From positions 8,060,001-8,124,000 of the forward strand of contig NZ_BAABIS010000001.1 of assembly GCF_039542905.1 (NCBI RefSeq): 64,000 nucleotides of DNA. The letters run 5' to 3'. The stretch comes from Kitasatospora terrestris (GTDB lineage: Bacteria > Actinomycetota > Actinomycetes > Streptomycetales > Streptomycetaceae). Shown here piece by piece: positions 8,843 to 16,889 of this stretch. The number at the start of each line of letters is the position of its first letter. The stretch's first letter is position 1. Below the pieces are notes generated by a model. It did not search any database. It saw only the letters and a list, made by a program, of their open reading frames with translations, and had not been told where the DNA came from. The translations under genes were made by a program, and so were the position numbers.

Positions 8843-9585
8843 CCATGGATTTCGCGGCGTTCGTCGCCGATGCGACGGCCGACCCGGCCGTCGTCGGGCT
8901 CGTCCTCAAGGGCTCCCGGGCCCACGACGGCATGACCACCCGTCACTCCGACCACGACCTCTACGTCATCCTCGCCGACGACGCCGCGAGCGGGCCGACC
9001 GCGCTCGCAGGCTTCCGCTCCGCGCGGCTCGACCTGGTCGTCACGACCCTCGAAGGTTTCCGCCGGCCCGCCGACTGGGAGCGGTACGCCATCGCCCGCT
9101 CCCGGGTGCTGGTCGACCGCTGCGACGGGGAAGTCACCCGGATCGTCGCCGCGATGGGACGGCTGGGCGCCGAGGAGGCCTTCCGGTCCGCCGCCGCCCT
9201 GCTGGACGCCTACGCCAACGCGCTCTACCGCTCGGTGAAGAACCACCGCGACGGCAACCCGCTCGCCGGCCTCCTCGACGCGGCCGCCGGCGTCGGATTC
9301 CTGCTCGACCTGCTCTTCGCCCTGGAGCGCCGACCGCGCCCCTACAACAAGTACCTGGCCTGGGAGCTGGACCGGTTCCCGCTGCCCGGCTGGGAGAGCG
9401 CCGCGCTGCTGGACACCGTCGCCCGGATCACCGCGACCGGCGAAGTGGCGCTGCAGCAGCGGCTCTTCGCCCAGATGGAGGCGGCTGCCCGGGCCGCCGG
9501 CCACGCGGCGGTGCTGGACGCCTGGGGCGAGGACCTGCTCCTGATGCGGCCGCACCCGGACTCTCCGGCCCACCTGCCCTCCTGA
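8839..9585 (+). CDS. MNT-type nucleotidyltransferase domain protein
   Basis: The 248-residue product has the polymerase-beta-like nucleotidyltransferase signature near its N-terminus: LKGSRAHDGM followed by SDHDLYVIL (about residues 25-53), the GS-x(n)-D-x-D metal-binding loop, with a third acidic residue in ARLDLVV. The rest is helical and resembles the C-terminal substrate domain of aminoglycoside nucleotidyltransferases or HEPN-like bundles. I use the GTG at 8839, which overlaps the TGA of the preceding GNAT gene. An ATG at 8845, two codons later, is the alternative. The enzyme would transfer a nucleotide to a small molecule or protein; the target is not identifiable. Confidence 0.75.
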   Translation: MTMDFAAFVADATADPAVVGLVLKGSRAHDGMTTRHSDHDLYVILADDAASGPTALAGFRSARLDLVVTTLEGFRRPADWERYAIARSRVLVDRCDGEVTRIVAAMGRLGAEEAFRSAAALLDAYANALYRSVKNHRDGNPLAGLLDAAAGVGFLLDLLFALERRPRPYNKYLAWELDRFPLPGWESAALLDTVARITATGEVALQQRLFAQMEAAARAAGHAAVLDAWGEDLLLMRPHPDSPAHLPS

Positions 9586-9651
9586 CCTTCGGGACGCCGA
9601 GAGCTCGGTGCGGCCCGTTCGAGCCGGCAGCGGATGGACGGGGTGGAGCAG

Positions 9652-9861
9652 TCACCTCAGCGCGCCGGCATCGGAATGCCGGGAGTCCTCGCCCTGGGAG
9701 AGAAACACCCTTCGCCGTGGCAGCTCAACGGCGGTGACAACGACTTGCACCTCTGCGCCGACCTGGAAGGCCTCCGGCGTGCCCGCTGCGGGCCTGCCGT
9801 GCACCTCTACGAAGGGCACCAGGCCCACGACTCCGTCCGATCGGGAATCGGGTTCCTGGAA
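9652..9861 (-). pseudogene. Fragment resembling an S1 RNA-binding domain
   Basis: The minus-strand frame ending at 9652 encodes about 69 residues. VVGLVPFVEVHG and FQVGAEVQVVVTAVELPRRR, then VFLSQ, follow the second half of an S1/OB-fold RNA-binding domain. There is no start codon in place, and the first beta strands (GxVxxIxxFGxFV) are absent. In-frame upstream sequence runs into the end of the neighbouring oxidoreductase gene. I read it as a 5'-truncated remnant. The rest of 9586-9902 holds nothing else recognisable. Confidence 0.4.
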
Positions 9862-9902
9862 CCGGCTGGTGTGCTTCGGGGCAGCGGGTTCGGGGACGGG
9901 CC

Positions 9903-10970
9903 CTACGCCGCGGAGCGGATGGCGGCGAGGACGTCGAAGGCGTCGGCCGGGTCGGCGTCGTCGGGGAGGGAGACGGAGACGCGGCTGACGATGCCGGTGT
10001 AGCGGTCGGCGATCCGGCGGCCCGCTTCGGCGGGGTCGCCGACGGCGGCGAAGGTGTGGAGGACGTCGTCGTCGACGAGGCGGCCCATCTCCTGCCAGCG
10101 GCCGCGCATGGAGAGGGTGTGGAGCTCGTCGTGGAGCGCGCCCCAGCCGTGGTGGTCGAGCACGGCGCGGTAGGCGGGGGTGGAGGCGTAGAAGGCGATC
10201 CGCTCGCGGACGGCGGTGACGGAGGCCGCCAGTTCCTCCTCGGTGCGGCCGGTGGCGGTCAGCACGCTCACCGACACCTCGAAGGGCCGCCCGGCCGTCC
10301 ACGCGGCGCCGGCCGCCTCGGAGTCGGCGCGGGCCTCGAGGACGCCGGGGAGGAGCCGTTCGGCCAGGTAGGAGGGGGAGTTGAGCGGGTGGCAGACGAG
10401 GCCGTCACCCACCTCGCCCGCGACGCGGGACATCAGCGGGCCGACACCGGCGATGAGCAGGCGGGGCGCGCCGTGGTCGAGCGGGCCCGGGTCGAAGAAC
10501 GGGGTCATCAGGGTGTGGGTGTAGAAGTCCCCGCGGAAGGCGAGCCGTTGGCCGGTCTGCCAGCTGTGCCAGACGGCCCGGGTCGCGCTGACGAACTCGC
10601 GCATCCGGGCGGCGGGCCGGTCCCAGGGCATGGCGTAGCGGCGGGTGATGTGCGGCTTGACCTGGGAGCCGAGTCCGATGACGGCCCGGCCGCCGGAGTA
10701 CCGCTGGAGGTCCCAGGCGCTGTGGGCGAGGGTCATCGGGGTGCGGGCGAAGGCGATGGCGACACCGGTGGCGAGTTCGATCCGGGTGGTGCGTCCGGAG
10801 GCGAGGGCGAGCAGCTGGAACGGGTCGTGGGCGGTCTCGGAGAACAGCGCCCGGTCGATGCCGAGCCGGTCGGCCTGCTCGATGCCGGTGAGCGCGGCGT
10901 CGGGGCGGGCGCCGGCGGTGAAGTCCACGCCGAGCGGCGCCGGGAAGGGGGGAGGGGATTGGGGCGCCAT
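9903..10970 (-). CDS. LLM-class F420-dependent oxidoreductase
   Basis: This 355-residue protein has the luciferase-like TIM-barrel pattern of the bacterial LLM family. Segments include LGVDFTAGARPD, ALFSETAHDPFQLLALASGRTTRIELATGV and IAFARTPMTLAHSAWDLQRYSGGRAVIGLGS, then RLLIAGVGPLMSRVAGEVGDGLVCHPLNSP. It is closest to the subgroup annotated as TIGR03617-type F420-dependent oxidoreductases. Such enzymes use coenzyme F420 (or FMN) in cytosolic hydride transfers. The substrate is not evident, and no neighbour suggests a pathway. Its promoter region is shared with the divergent GH6 cellulase gene. Confidence 0.88.
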   Translation of the reverse strand: MAPQSPPPFPAPLGVDFTAGARPDAALTGIEQADRLGIDRALFSETAHDPFQLLALASGRTTRIELATGVAIAFARTPMTLAHSAWDLQRYSGGRAVIGLGSQVKPHITRRYAMPWDRPAARMREFVSATRAVWHSWQTGQRLAFRGDFYTHTLMTPFFDPGPLDHGAPRLLIAGVGPLMSRVAGEVGDGLVCHPLNSPSYLAERLLPGVLEARADSEAAGAAWTAGRPFEVSVSVLTATGRTEEELAASVTAVRERIAFYASTPAYRAVLDHHGWGALHDELHTLSMRGRWQEMGRLVDDDVLHTFAAVGDPAEAGRRIADRYTGIVSRVSVSLPDDADPADAFDVLAAIRSAA

Positions 10971-11127
10971 CTGCCTGTTCCTGCCGGTGGGTTCCGACCG
11001 TCGACGAACGGATCTCGGTCCACCCTATCCGGCCCGGGGGTCGGCGCCCGCCCGGCGCTGCCGGGGGATCCGGATCGTACCGGCGTATTGACACGGCATC
11101 AGGGCGGCCAGAATCATCAGGCACCGG

Positions 11128-11141
11128 TGGGAGCGCTCCCA
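11128..11141. promoter_or_regulatory. CebR-type operator
   Basis: The perfect palindrome TGGGAGCGCTCCCA lies 35 bp before the GH6 start codon. It matches the known CebR box that represses cellulose and cello-oligosaccharide genes in streptomycetes, with induction by cellobiose/cellotriose. It strongly suggests that the cellulase belongs to the CebR regulon. Confidence 0.9.
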
Positions 11142-11175
11142 CTCAGTCCGAAGTCGATCGCAAGAGGAGAGGCCC

Positions 11176-12498
11176 GTGAAACCGTCGCGCATCCCGCGCC
11201 GCGCCGTACCGGCCGGAATCGCCGCACTGATGCTGGCGCTCGCCGTCCCCGCTCCGGCCCAGGCGGAGCAGGCCGGGGGCCACACGCTGCCCGCCGACAC
11301 CCGGTTCTACGTCGAGCCGGACAGCGACGCGGCGAAGCAGGCCGTCCGCGACCTGCTGGCGCACAACGTCTCCGAGGCCGCCGCGATGGCCCGGCTCGCC
11401 ACCTGGCCGCAGGCCCACTGGTTCACCGGCGGCACGCCCGCCGAGGTCGAGGAGCAGACCCGCACCCTGGTCCGCCGGGCCGCCGCCACCGGTACGGTGC
11501 CGGTGCTGGTCGCCTACAACATCCCGCTGCGGGACTGCTCGCAGTACTCCAGCGGCGGCGCGCAGTCCGACGCCGAGTACCGGGACTGGATCTCCGCGCT
11601 GGCCCGCGGCATCGGCCGCAGCAAGGCGGTAGTGGTGGTCGAGCCCGACGGCCTGGCCAACCTGCCGTCCGACTGCTCGCCGACCAGCGACCCCACCGGC
11701 GCGCTCACGGCCGGCCGGATCGCCGACCTGCGGTACGCGGTCGACGCCCTGGCGCAGCAGCCCAACAGCGTGGTCTACCTGGACGCGGGCAACAGCCACT
11801 GGCACGGCGTCGGCGCCATCGCGCAGCGCCTGCAGCAGGCCGGGATCGAGCACGCCCAGGGCTTCTCGCTGAACGTGTCGAACTTCCTCTCCACCGACCG
11901 CTCGGACCGGTACGGCACCTGGGTCTCCGGCTGCCTGTGGTTCGCCACCAAGGGCCCGGAGTGGGCGCGCGGGCACGCCGACTGGTGCGCCAGCCAGTAC
12001 TACTCGCCCGCCGCCCCGAACGACGGGCAGCCCGGCAACGCGGTCGACGTCGAGGACCCGGCCACCTGGCACTGGACCGACGACTGGTTCCGGCAGAACG
12101 TCGGTACCCCGCCGCTGAACGAGCTGACCCACTTCGTCGTCGACACCAGCCGCAACGGCAAGGGCTCCTGGACCCCGCCGGCCGGCAAGTACAGCGGAGA
12201 CCCGCAGGTCTGGTGCAACCCGCCCGGCCGCGGCATCGGCGACCGCCCGACCGCCGCCACCGGCACCCCGCTGGTCGACGCCTACCTGTGGATCAAGACC
12301 ATCGGCCAGTCCGACGGCCAGTGCAACCGCAACATCCCCGGCGGCACCGTCGACCCGGAGTACGGCATCGTCGACCCGGCGGCCGGCGCCTGGTGGCCCG
12401 AGCAGGCGCTGACCCTGGTGCGCAACGCCACCCCCGCGCTGACCTTCGCCCCCTGGACCCGTCCCCGCCTCCCCGGGAGCACCGGCCAGAGCTCCTGA
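11176..12498 (+). CDS. Secreted glycoside hydrolase family 6 cellulase
   Basis: The 440-residue protein begins with a Sec signal (basic KPSRIPRR, hydrophobic core, AQA-EQ cleavage near residue 30). A single GH6 catalytic domain follows. Key segments are LVAYNIPLRDCSQYSSGG, whose Asp120 matches the conserved GH6 aspartate, and AVVVVEPDGLAN, whose Asp158 matches the catalytic acid. YLDAGNSHW, LNVSNF and the C-terminal DAYLWIKTIGQSDGQC with GGTVDPEYG complete the family pattern. There is no carbohydrate-binding module, so it probably acts on soluble or amorphous beta-1,4-glucan. Start is GTG at 11176 with AGGAGAGG upstream. A perfect CebR box precedes it. Confidence 0.95.
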   Translation: MKPSRIPRRAVPAGIAALMLALAVPAPAQAEQAGGHTLPADTRFYVEPDSDAAKQAVRDLLAHNVSEAAAMARLATWPQAHWFTGGTPAEVEEQTRTLVRRAAATGTVPVLVAYNIPLRDCSQYSSGGAQSDAEYRDWISALARGIGRSKAVVVVEPDGLANLPSDCSPTSDPTGALTAGRIADLRYAVDALAQQPNSVVYLDAGNSHWHGVGAIAQRLQQAGIEHAQGFSLNVSNFLSTDRSDRYGTWVSGCLWFATKGPEWARGHADWCASQYYSPAAPNDGQPGNAVDVEDPATWHWTDDWFRQNVGTPPLNELTHFVVDTSRNGKGSWTPPAGKYSGDPQVWCNPPGRGIGDRPTAATGTPLVDAYLWIKTIGQSDGQCNRNIPGGTVDPEYGIVDPAAGAWWPEQALTLVRNATPALTFAPWTRPRLPGSTGQSS

Positions 12499-12549
12499 GC
12501 CGGGAGCGCCGACCGAGGGCTCCTGAGCCGGGAGCGCCGGCCGGGGCTT

Positions 12550-12569
12550 CGGGGGCAAGTCAGCCCCCG
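12550..12569. terminator. Bidirectional terminator between convergent genes
   Basis: A perfect 7-bp stem, CGGGGGC and GCCCCCG, with a six-base loop overlaps the stop codon of the minus-strand FAD oxidoreductase and follows the GH6 gene. A 21-bp direct repeat (12491-12511 and 12519-12539, beginning GCTCCTGAGC) spans the GH6 stop. Each copy can form a small GCTCC/GGAGC hairpin. Confidence 0.65.
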
Positions 12570-13618
12570 ATGCCCGTCCGGGCGCCGAACTTGCCGCCGC
12601 GCGAAGCCAGTTCCTTCAGGGCGACGGCCGGCCGGCCGGACATCGAGGCCCGGCGGAGGCTGTCGTCGCGGTGGGTGAGCTGGCCCACCGCGGCGCGCCG
12701 GCCCAGCGTGACCGCCCGTGCCAGGTAGCGCACCGCGAACGGCTCCGGCGGCCGGCCCGCGACCAGCCGGGCCAGGTTGTCGACGGCGGCCGCGGCCTGC
12801 GGGGTCGCGGTCGCACACGCGAACCGGGCGCCCGGCACCGCCGCGCAGTCGCCCACCGCGAACACCCGCGGATCGGCGACGCTGCGCAGTGCCGGGTCGA
12901 CCAGCGCCCGGCCGTCCGCGTCCACGTCCAGGCCGCTGCGCGCCGCCAGGTCCGGCACGCCGGAGACGATCCCCCACAGCGTCAGGTCCGAGGCGAGCGA
13001 GGCGCCCGAGCGCAGGTGCACCCGGCCGCCGGTGACCGCGGTCGCGCCCTCGTCCACGATCGCCACCCCGAGCCGCTCCAGGCCCCGGCGGATCCGGTCG
13101 AACGCCCTGTGCGAGAAGCCGTCGGCGACCGGCGAGCCGATGATCCGCACTCGCAGGTCGGGTCGGGCCTCCGCCACCTCCGCCGCCGTCTCCACGCCCG
13201 TCGCTCCGCCGCCGATCACCGTGACCGCACTGCCCGCCGGCAGCGCGGCCAGCGCGGCGCGGGCCTGCTCCGCGCCCTCCCAGGTCCCCACCGGGACCGT
13301 CCCCGGCATCGGGCGGACCGTGCTCCCGACGGCCAGGAACGCGTAGTCGAACAGCAGCACCGACCCGTCGTCCAGCACCACCGCGCCGTTGCCCACCTTC
13401 TCCACGCTGCCGAGGCGCACCTCGATGCCGGCCTTCAGCATCGACTCCAGCGGGGTGGCGGCGCGGGCCGTCCCCACGATCCGCTGGTGCAGCCGCACCC
13501 GTTCCACGAAGTCCGGACGCGGGTTCACCACCGTCACCTCCGCGCCCCGTACCTTCCTGACGGTCCGGTTCGCGGCCAGCGAACCCGCGTACCCCGCACC
13601 GATCACGACGACCTTCAT
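12560..13618 (-). CDS. NAD(P)/FAD-dependent oxidoreductase (NDH-2-like fold)
   Basis: This 352-residue two-dinucleotide-binding flavoprotein has the FAD motif VVVIGAGYAGSLAANR at its start and the NAD(P) motif AVTVIGGGATGVETAAEV at about residues 150-167. The FAD-closing segment RVFAVGDCAAVPG sits at about 270. It belongs with type II NADH dehydrogenase/AIF-like oxidoreductases but lacks an obvious membrane anchor. The ATG at 13618 is preceded by GGAGGCCGGG. It is divergent from an ECF41 sigma gene. A TGTCACG-N16-TGTC element 40 bp upstream of the start suggests that this sigma factor transcribes it, in line with the usual ECF41-oxidoreductase pairing. Confidence 0.9.
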   Translation of the reverse strand: MKVVVIGAGYAGSLAANRTVRKVRGAEVTVVNPRPDFVERVRLHQRIVGTARAATPLESMLKAGIEVRLGSVEKVGNGAVVLDDGSVLLFDYAFLAVGSTVRPMPGTVPVGTWEGAEQARAALAALPAGSAVTVIGGGATGVETAAEVAEARPDLRVRIIGSPVADGFSHRAFDRIRRGLERLGVAIVDEGATAVTGGRVHLRSGASLASDLTLWGIVSGVPDLAARSGLDVDADGRALVDPALRSVADPRVFAVGDCAAVPGARFACATATPQAAAAVDNLARLVAGRPPEPFAVRYLARAVTLGRRAAVGQLTHRDDSLRRASMSGRPAVALKELASRGGKFGARTGIGG

Positions 13619-13658
13619 CCCGGCCTCCCAGCCGCTCCGATTGACGTGCCGAGCAGGA

Positions 13659-13685
13659 GACACCGCCCGGCCCCGGCCCGTGACA
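13659..13685 (-). promoter_or_regulatory. Candidate ECF41 promoter of the FAD oxidoreductase
   Basis: On the minus strand, TGTCACG (13679-13685) and TGTC (13659-13662) are separated by exactly 16 bp. The known ECF41 promoter is TGTCACA-N16-CGTC, so six of seven and three of four bases agree. The -10 element ends 40 bp before the start codon. Confidence 0.6.
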
Positions 13686-13720
13686 CCCCCGCCGGTGTGG
13701 CACAGGTCACCGCGCGGCGC

Positions 13721-13747
13721 GGTCACAGCCGGGGCGGCGCCGGCGTC
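13721..13747 (+). promoter_or_regulatory. Candidate ECF41 autoregulatory promoter
   Basis: GGTCACA (13721-13727) and CGTC (13744-13747) are separated by exactly 16 bp, matching TGTCACA-N16-CGTC at ten of eleven bases. The element ends 41 bp before the sigma gene start at 13789. Autoregulation is usual for ECF41 factors. Confidence 0.7.
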
Positions 13748-13788
13748 CTGTGGGTGGCACCGCCCACGAACGAGGAGGCACCCCACCC

Positions 13789-14688
13789 ATGAGCAGCGAG
13801 GACGCCCGTCCCGACCCCGCCACCGAGGCATTCGTCGCCCACCGCAACCTGCTCTTCACCGTCGCGTACGAGATGCTCGGATCCGCCGCCGACGCCGAGG
13901 ACGTCCTCCAGGAGACCTGGCTGCGCTGGGCCGGCGTCGACCACGCCGCGGTCCGCGACCGCCGGGCCTACCTGGTGCGGATCACCACCCGGCAGGCCCT
14001 CGGACGGCTGCGCACCCTCAGCCGGCGCCGCGAGTCGTACGTCGGCCCGTGGCTGCCCGAACCGCTGCTCACCGCACCGGACGTGGCCGAGGACGTCGAG
14101 CTGGCCGAGAGCGTCTCGATGGCGATGATGCTGGTGCTGGAGACCCTGGCCCCGACCGAGCGGGCCGTGTTCGTGCTGCGCGAGGTGTTCGGCGTCGACT
14201 ACGAGGAGATCGCCGAAGCCGTCGACAAGAGCCCTGCCGCCGTCCGGCAGATCGCCCACCGGGCCCGCACCCACGTGGCCGCCCGCCGCCCGCGCGGCGC
14301 CGTCACCGCCGCCGAGAACCGGGCCGCCATCGACGCCTTCCGGCGGGCCGTGGACACCGGCGACCTGCAGGGCCTGCTCGACCTGCTCGCCCCCGACGTG
14401 GTCGCCCTCTCCGACGGCGGCGGCATCAGGCAGGCGATGCCCCGTCCGACGGTCGGCGCCGAGAAGGTCGCCCGCCTGCTGACCGCCGGCATCGGCGTCT
14501 GGGGACCGGTCGCCACGGCCGAACCGACCCGCGTCAACGGGCACCCCGCGCTGCTGCTGCGGATCGACGGGGAGGTGGACCTGGTGATCGCACTGCGGTT
14601 GGACGACGGCCTGATCAGCGGCATCTACACGGTGCGCAACCCGGAGAAGCTGACCCGGATCGAGCGGGAGACCGCGCTCACCCGATGA
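13789..14688 (+). CDS. ECF41-type (SigJ-like) RNA polymerase sigma factor with SnoaL-like domain
   Basis: The 299-residue protein contains sigma region 2 (NLLFTVAYEMLGSAADAEDVLQETWLRW, split here as adjacent segments, residues 20-48). Sigma region 4 (LAPTERAVFVLREVFGVDY and EEIAEAVDKSPAAVRQIAHRAR) lies at about residues 120-165. A C-terminal SnoaL/NTF2-like domain follows (AIDAFRRAVDTGDLQGLLDLL, then a beta-rich end with GIYTVRNPEKL). This fused domain replaces a separate anti-sigma factor and controls activity in ECF41. ATG at 13789 has GAGGAGG upstream. It sits divergently beside an FAD oxidoreductase, and its own promoter fits the ECF41 consensus. Confidence 0.93.
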   Translation: MSSEDARPDPATEAFVAHRNLLFTVAYEMLGSAADAEDVLQETWLRWAGVDHAAVRDRRAYLVRITTRQALGRLRTLSRRRESYVGPWLPEPLLTAPDVAEDVELAESVSMAMMLVLETLAPTERAVFVLREVFGVDYEEIAEAVDKSPAAVRQIAHRARTHVAARRPRGAVTAAENRAAIDAFRRAVDTGDLQGLLDLLAPDVVALSDGGGIRQAMPRPTVGAEKVARLLTAGIGVWGPVATAEPTRVNGHPALLLRIDGEVDLVIALRLDDGLISGIYTVRNPEKLTRIERETALTR

Positions 14689-14851
14689 CGCCCCCGGCGG
14701 GTCATGGCGTGCGAGCGGGCGTACTGTTGGGGGCGGGCGCCTGCTTCGCCCGTACGGAGGCACGGACTACCGAGACAGGTCAGCTCCCGTAGCCATGGCG
14801 TTGGCTGACCGACCGTAAGGACCGACCCGTGAGCCTCGACGGACCGCGCCG

Positions 14852-15229
14852 GTGAACGAGACCTGGGTGATCGACGGCGGCAGCCCCGGGCCCGTGTCGT
14901 CCGCGACGGTGGTGGAGGCCCTCCGTGCGCGGGCCGACGACAGCCGGTTCGAGACGTGGCTGACCAGCTCCTCCGGGAGGTCGCTGGCCCTCGTGACCAA
15001 CACCGAGCGGGCGATGGTCATGCTGCTGGAGGACGAGGGGGATCCCGGCGAGCACGCCGTGACGCCCGGCGCCGAGGGATCGAGCAACGGGTTTGTCCTC
15101 TCCAACGGGCAGGACGACGAGTACCCGGACGCGGACACTGTGCCCGTGGACGAGGCGTTGAGGATCGTCGCGCACATCGTCTCCACGGGCTCGTGGCCGA
15201 CCGACGCACCCAGGGTGGTCGATCGCTGA
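14852..15229 (+). CDS. Imm1-family immunity-like protein (orphan)
   Basis: The 125-residue product resembles the Imm1 family of polymorphic-toxin immunity proteins. It begins WVIDGG, has a central LALVTNTERAMVMLL strand pair, and ends with the Imm1-like stretch FVLSNGQDDEYPD followed by EALRIVAHIVSTGSWPTD. The start is GTG at 14852. No toxin gene is nearby: the upstream gene is a sigma factor and the downstream gene is on the other strand. If the assignment is right, it protects against a toxin encoded elsewhere or in kin, or it is a relic of a lost pair. Confidence 0.6.
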   Translation: MNETWVIDGGSPGPVSSATVVEALRARADDSRFETWLTSSSGRSLALVTNTERAMVMLLEDEGDPGEHAVTPGAEGSSNGFVLSNGQDDEYPDADTVPVDEALRIVAHIVSTGSWPTDAPRVVDR

Positions 15230-15272
15230 CGGCCACGGTCGGGTGCGTCGGGTGCTCATGTTCGGCGGGACG

Positions 15273-16238
15273 TCAGCGTCGGCGCCGACCTCGCTGGGAC
15301 GGGACGCGGGGCCACATGCCTCCTCCGGCCCACTCCTGCTCGAACACCGCCGTCAGCTGAGCCCGCATGACACTTCGCCAGATCGGCTCGGGGCTCGGAC
15401 CGCGGGTGCCCATCTCGCGCAACTGGTCCACGATCGACAGGAGCAGCGAGGTGGCGAGCTCGGCATCGGTGACGGGGCTGTCGTGACGGACCAGCAGCCG
15501 GTCGAAGGCGCTCCCCAGCACCGGTGCGGGGACGACGCGTTCCAGGAGGGCGGTCCGGAGGCTCGCGCCGGCCGGCAGCGAGTCTTGACGGGGGCGGTCG
15601 GGTGAGCCGGTGGAGAGCTGCCGGGCCAGGGAACGGACAGCACGGTACTGGAGGGTCCTGACTGCGCCTTCGTCCCTGCCGGTGATCCGGGCGGTCTCGC
15701 TCACGGAGAGCCCCCCGAGGAATCGCAGAGCGGCACACTCCTGCTGCGAGGGAGTGAGGCGCTGCAAGGACTCCACCAGCGCAGTGTCCTGACCGTGCGC
15801 GTCGGAGCCGAGCGCCTCGCTGCCGGTCAGGGCCAGCTGGAAGCGGCTGGACTTGAAGTGGTCGGCGACCAGGTTGCGGGCGATGGTGACCAGCCAGGCG
15901 CCGAAGTCCCGGCCCTGCCAGGTGAAGGTGCCGATCCGGCGCAGCGCCCGGAGGAAGGTCTCGCTGGTCAGGTCCTCGGCGGTGGCCCGGCTGCCGACCC
16001 GGTAGTAGATGTACCGGTAGACGGTGTCGGCGTGGTGGTCGAACAAGGCCGCGAAGGCCGCGGCATCGCCCGCCTGGGCGCGCGCCACCACAGCGACAGT
16101 GTCGGACGAGGCTCGGGCCTGGAGAACGACTTCGGCGTTCTGTGGGGCCAACGGGGCGGACACCGGCTCGCGGAGTCCCGGCGAACGTCGTGACAGTACG
16201 GCCAGCACCCGGCCGGCGAAGGAGTCGCCGCGGATCAT
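15273..16238 (-). CDS. BldN-like ECF sigma factor with unusual C-terminal extension
   Basis: The 321-residue protein carries an N-terminal extension of about 45 residues and then sigma region 2 almost identical in type to BldN (VYRYIYYRVGSRATAEDLTS, then ETFLRALRRI and the TFTWQGRDFGAWLVTIARNL core). Region 4 follows (LTPSQQECAALRFLGGLSVS, then RTLQYRAVRSLAR). About 110 further residues follow that canonical BldN lacks. This tail (AFDRLLVRHDSP, ELATSLLLSIVDQLREMG, RAQLTAVFEQEW) resembles the N-terminal cytosolic segment of RsbN/DUF5667 anti-sigma factors. Its ATG overlaps the upstream gene's stop (ATGA), so it is coupled to a membrane protein. It is probably a developmental-type sigma factor; the tail function is inference. 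Confidence 0.85.
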   Translation of the reverse strand: MIRGDSFAGRVLAVLSRRSPGLREPVSAPLAPQNAEVVLQARASSDTVAVVARAQAGDAAAFAALFDHHADTVYRYIYYRVGSRATAEDLTSETFLRALRRIGTFTWQGRDFGAWLVTIARNLVADHFKSSRFQLALTGSEALGSDAHGQDTALVESLQRLTPSQQECAALRFLGGLSVSETARITGRDEGAVRTLQYRAVRSLARQLSTGSPDRPRQDSLPAGASLRTALLERVVPAPVLGSAFDRLLVRHDSPVTDAELATSLLLSIVDQLREMGTRGPSPEPIWRSVMRAQLTAVFEQEWAGGGMWPRVPSQRGRRRR

Positions 16239-16801
16239 GGCGTGGTGCCTTCCGTCACGGGCTCGCCCGGTCCGGCGGGCGTGGGCTCGCCGGCCATCGC
16301 CTCACCGGCTGCCGGCACGAGAGCGGGCTCGGTCCGCGCCCGGGGTGCGGGTTCGGGTGCGGGCTCGACGGCCGGCGTCCGTGGCTGGGGGGCGGGCTCG
16401 TCCTCGCGAGGCCGGGCAGCCTCCATGTCCCGGAGTGCGTGCTCCGCCACCTGGAGCGGGACGACCTTGGTCAGCTTGTCCAAGATGCCCCGGACGTTCA
16501 TGCCGAGGATGAAGGACACCGCCGGAACCGCGGCGTACGCGTAGGTGGCCGCCATGACACCGGCCACCGCGCTACTGACGAACACGCCGAGGGCAACCGC
16601 CACGGCGTAGGCGGTGCCACCAGGTGCGGGCAGGTTCTCCTCGCCCGGTCGCAGGTCCGGCCGCCGGACGATCCGCCCGGAAGGGTCCGGTCCTACCTGC
16701 CAGGGCAGAGCACCGTGCGACTTGAGCGCGTGGATGAAGTCCAACGCCTCGATCGAGAATCCGCCGAGCCCGCCCAGGGCCGCGGCTGCCAACCAGTCCA
16801 T
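16235..16801 (-). CDS. Membrane protein coupled to the BldN-like sigma factor
   Basis: This 188-residue protein starts MDWLAAAALGGLGGFSIEAL. It has hydrophobic segments at about residues 3-20, 65-85 and 88-105, and ends in a Pro/Glu/Ala-rich tail of about 60 residues. The ATG at 16801 was chosen; an in-frame ATG 13 codons upstream adds a less likely leader. Its stop overlaps the sigma factor start in an ATGA, so the two are translated together. It has no recognisable anti-sigma or protease domain. A role as membrane partner or sensor of the sigma factor is plausible from context only. Confidence 0.7.
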   Translation of the reverse strand: MDWLAAAALGGLGGFSIEALDFIHALKSHGALPWQVGPDPSGRIVRRPDLRPGEENLPAPGGTAYAVAVALGVFVSSAVAGVMAATYAYAAVPAVSFILGMNVRGILDKLTKVVPLQVAEHALRDMEAARPREDEPAPQPRTPAVEPAPEPAPRARTEPALVPAAGEAMAGEPTPAGPGEPVTEGTTP

Positions 16802-16889
16802 GCGACGCAGCGTAGGGAGCGGGGCAGACGCGGCGAACAAAACGCCGAAAGGTTCCTACGTTTGGGTGAAGGGGATGCCTGACGGATGG

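Noticed and set aside
14829..14855. Eight-residue frame ending in a TGA that overlaps the Imm1-like GTG start, a possible leader peptide
   Set aside because: It is too short to distinguish from chance and shows no attenuator structure or conserved residues.
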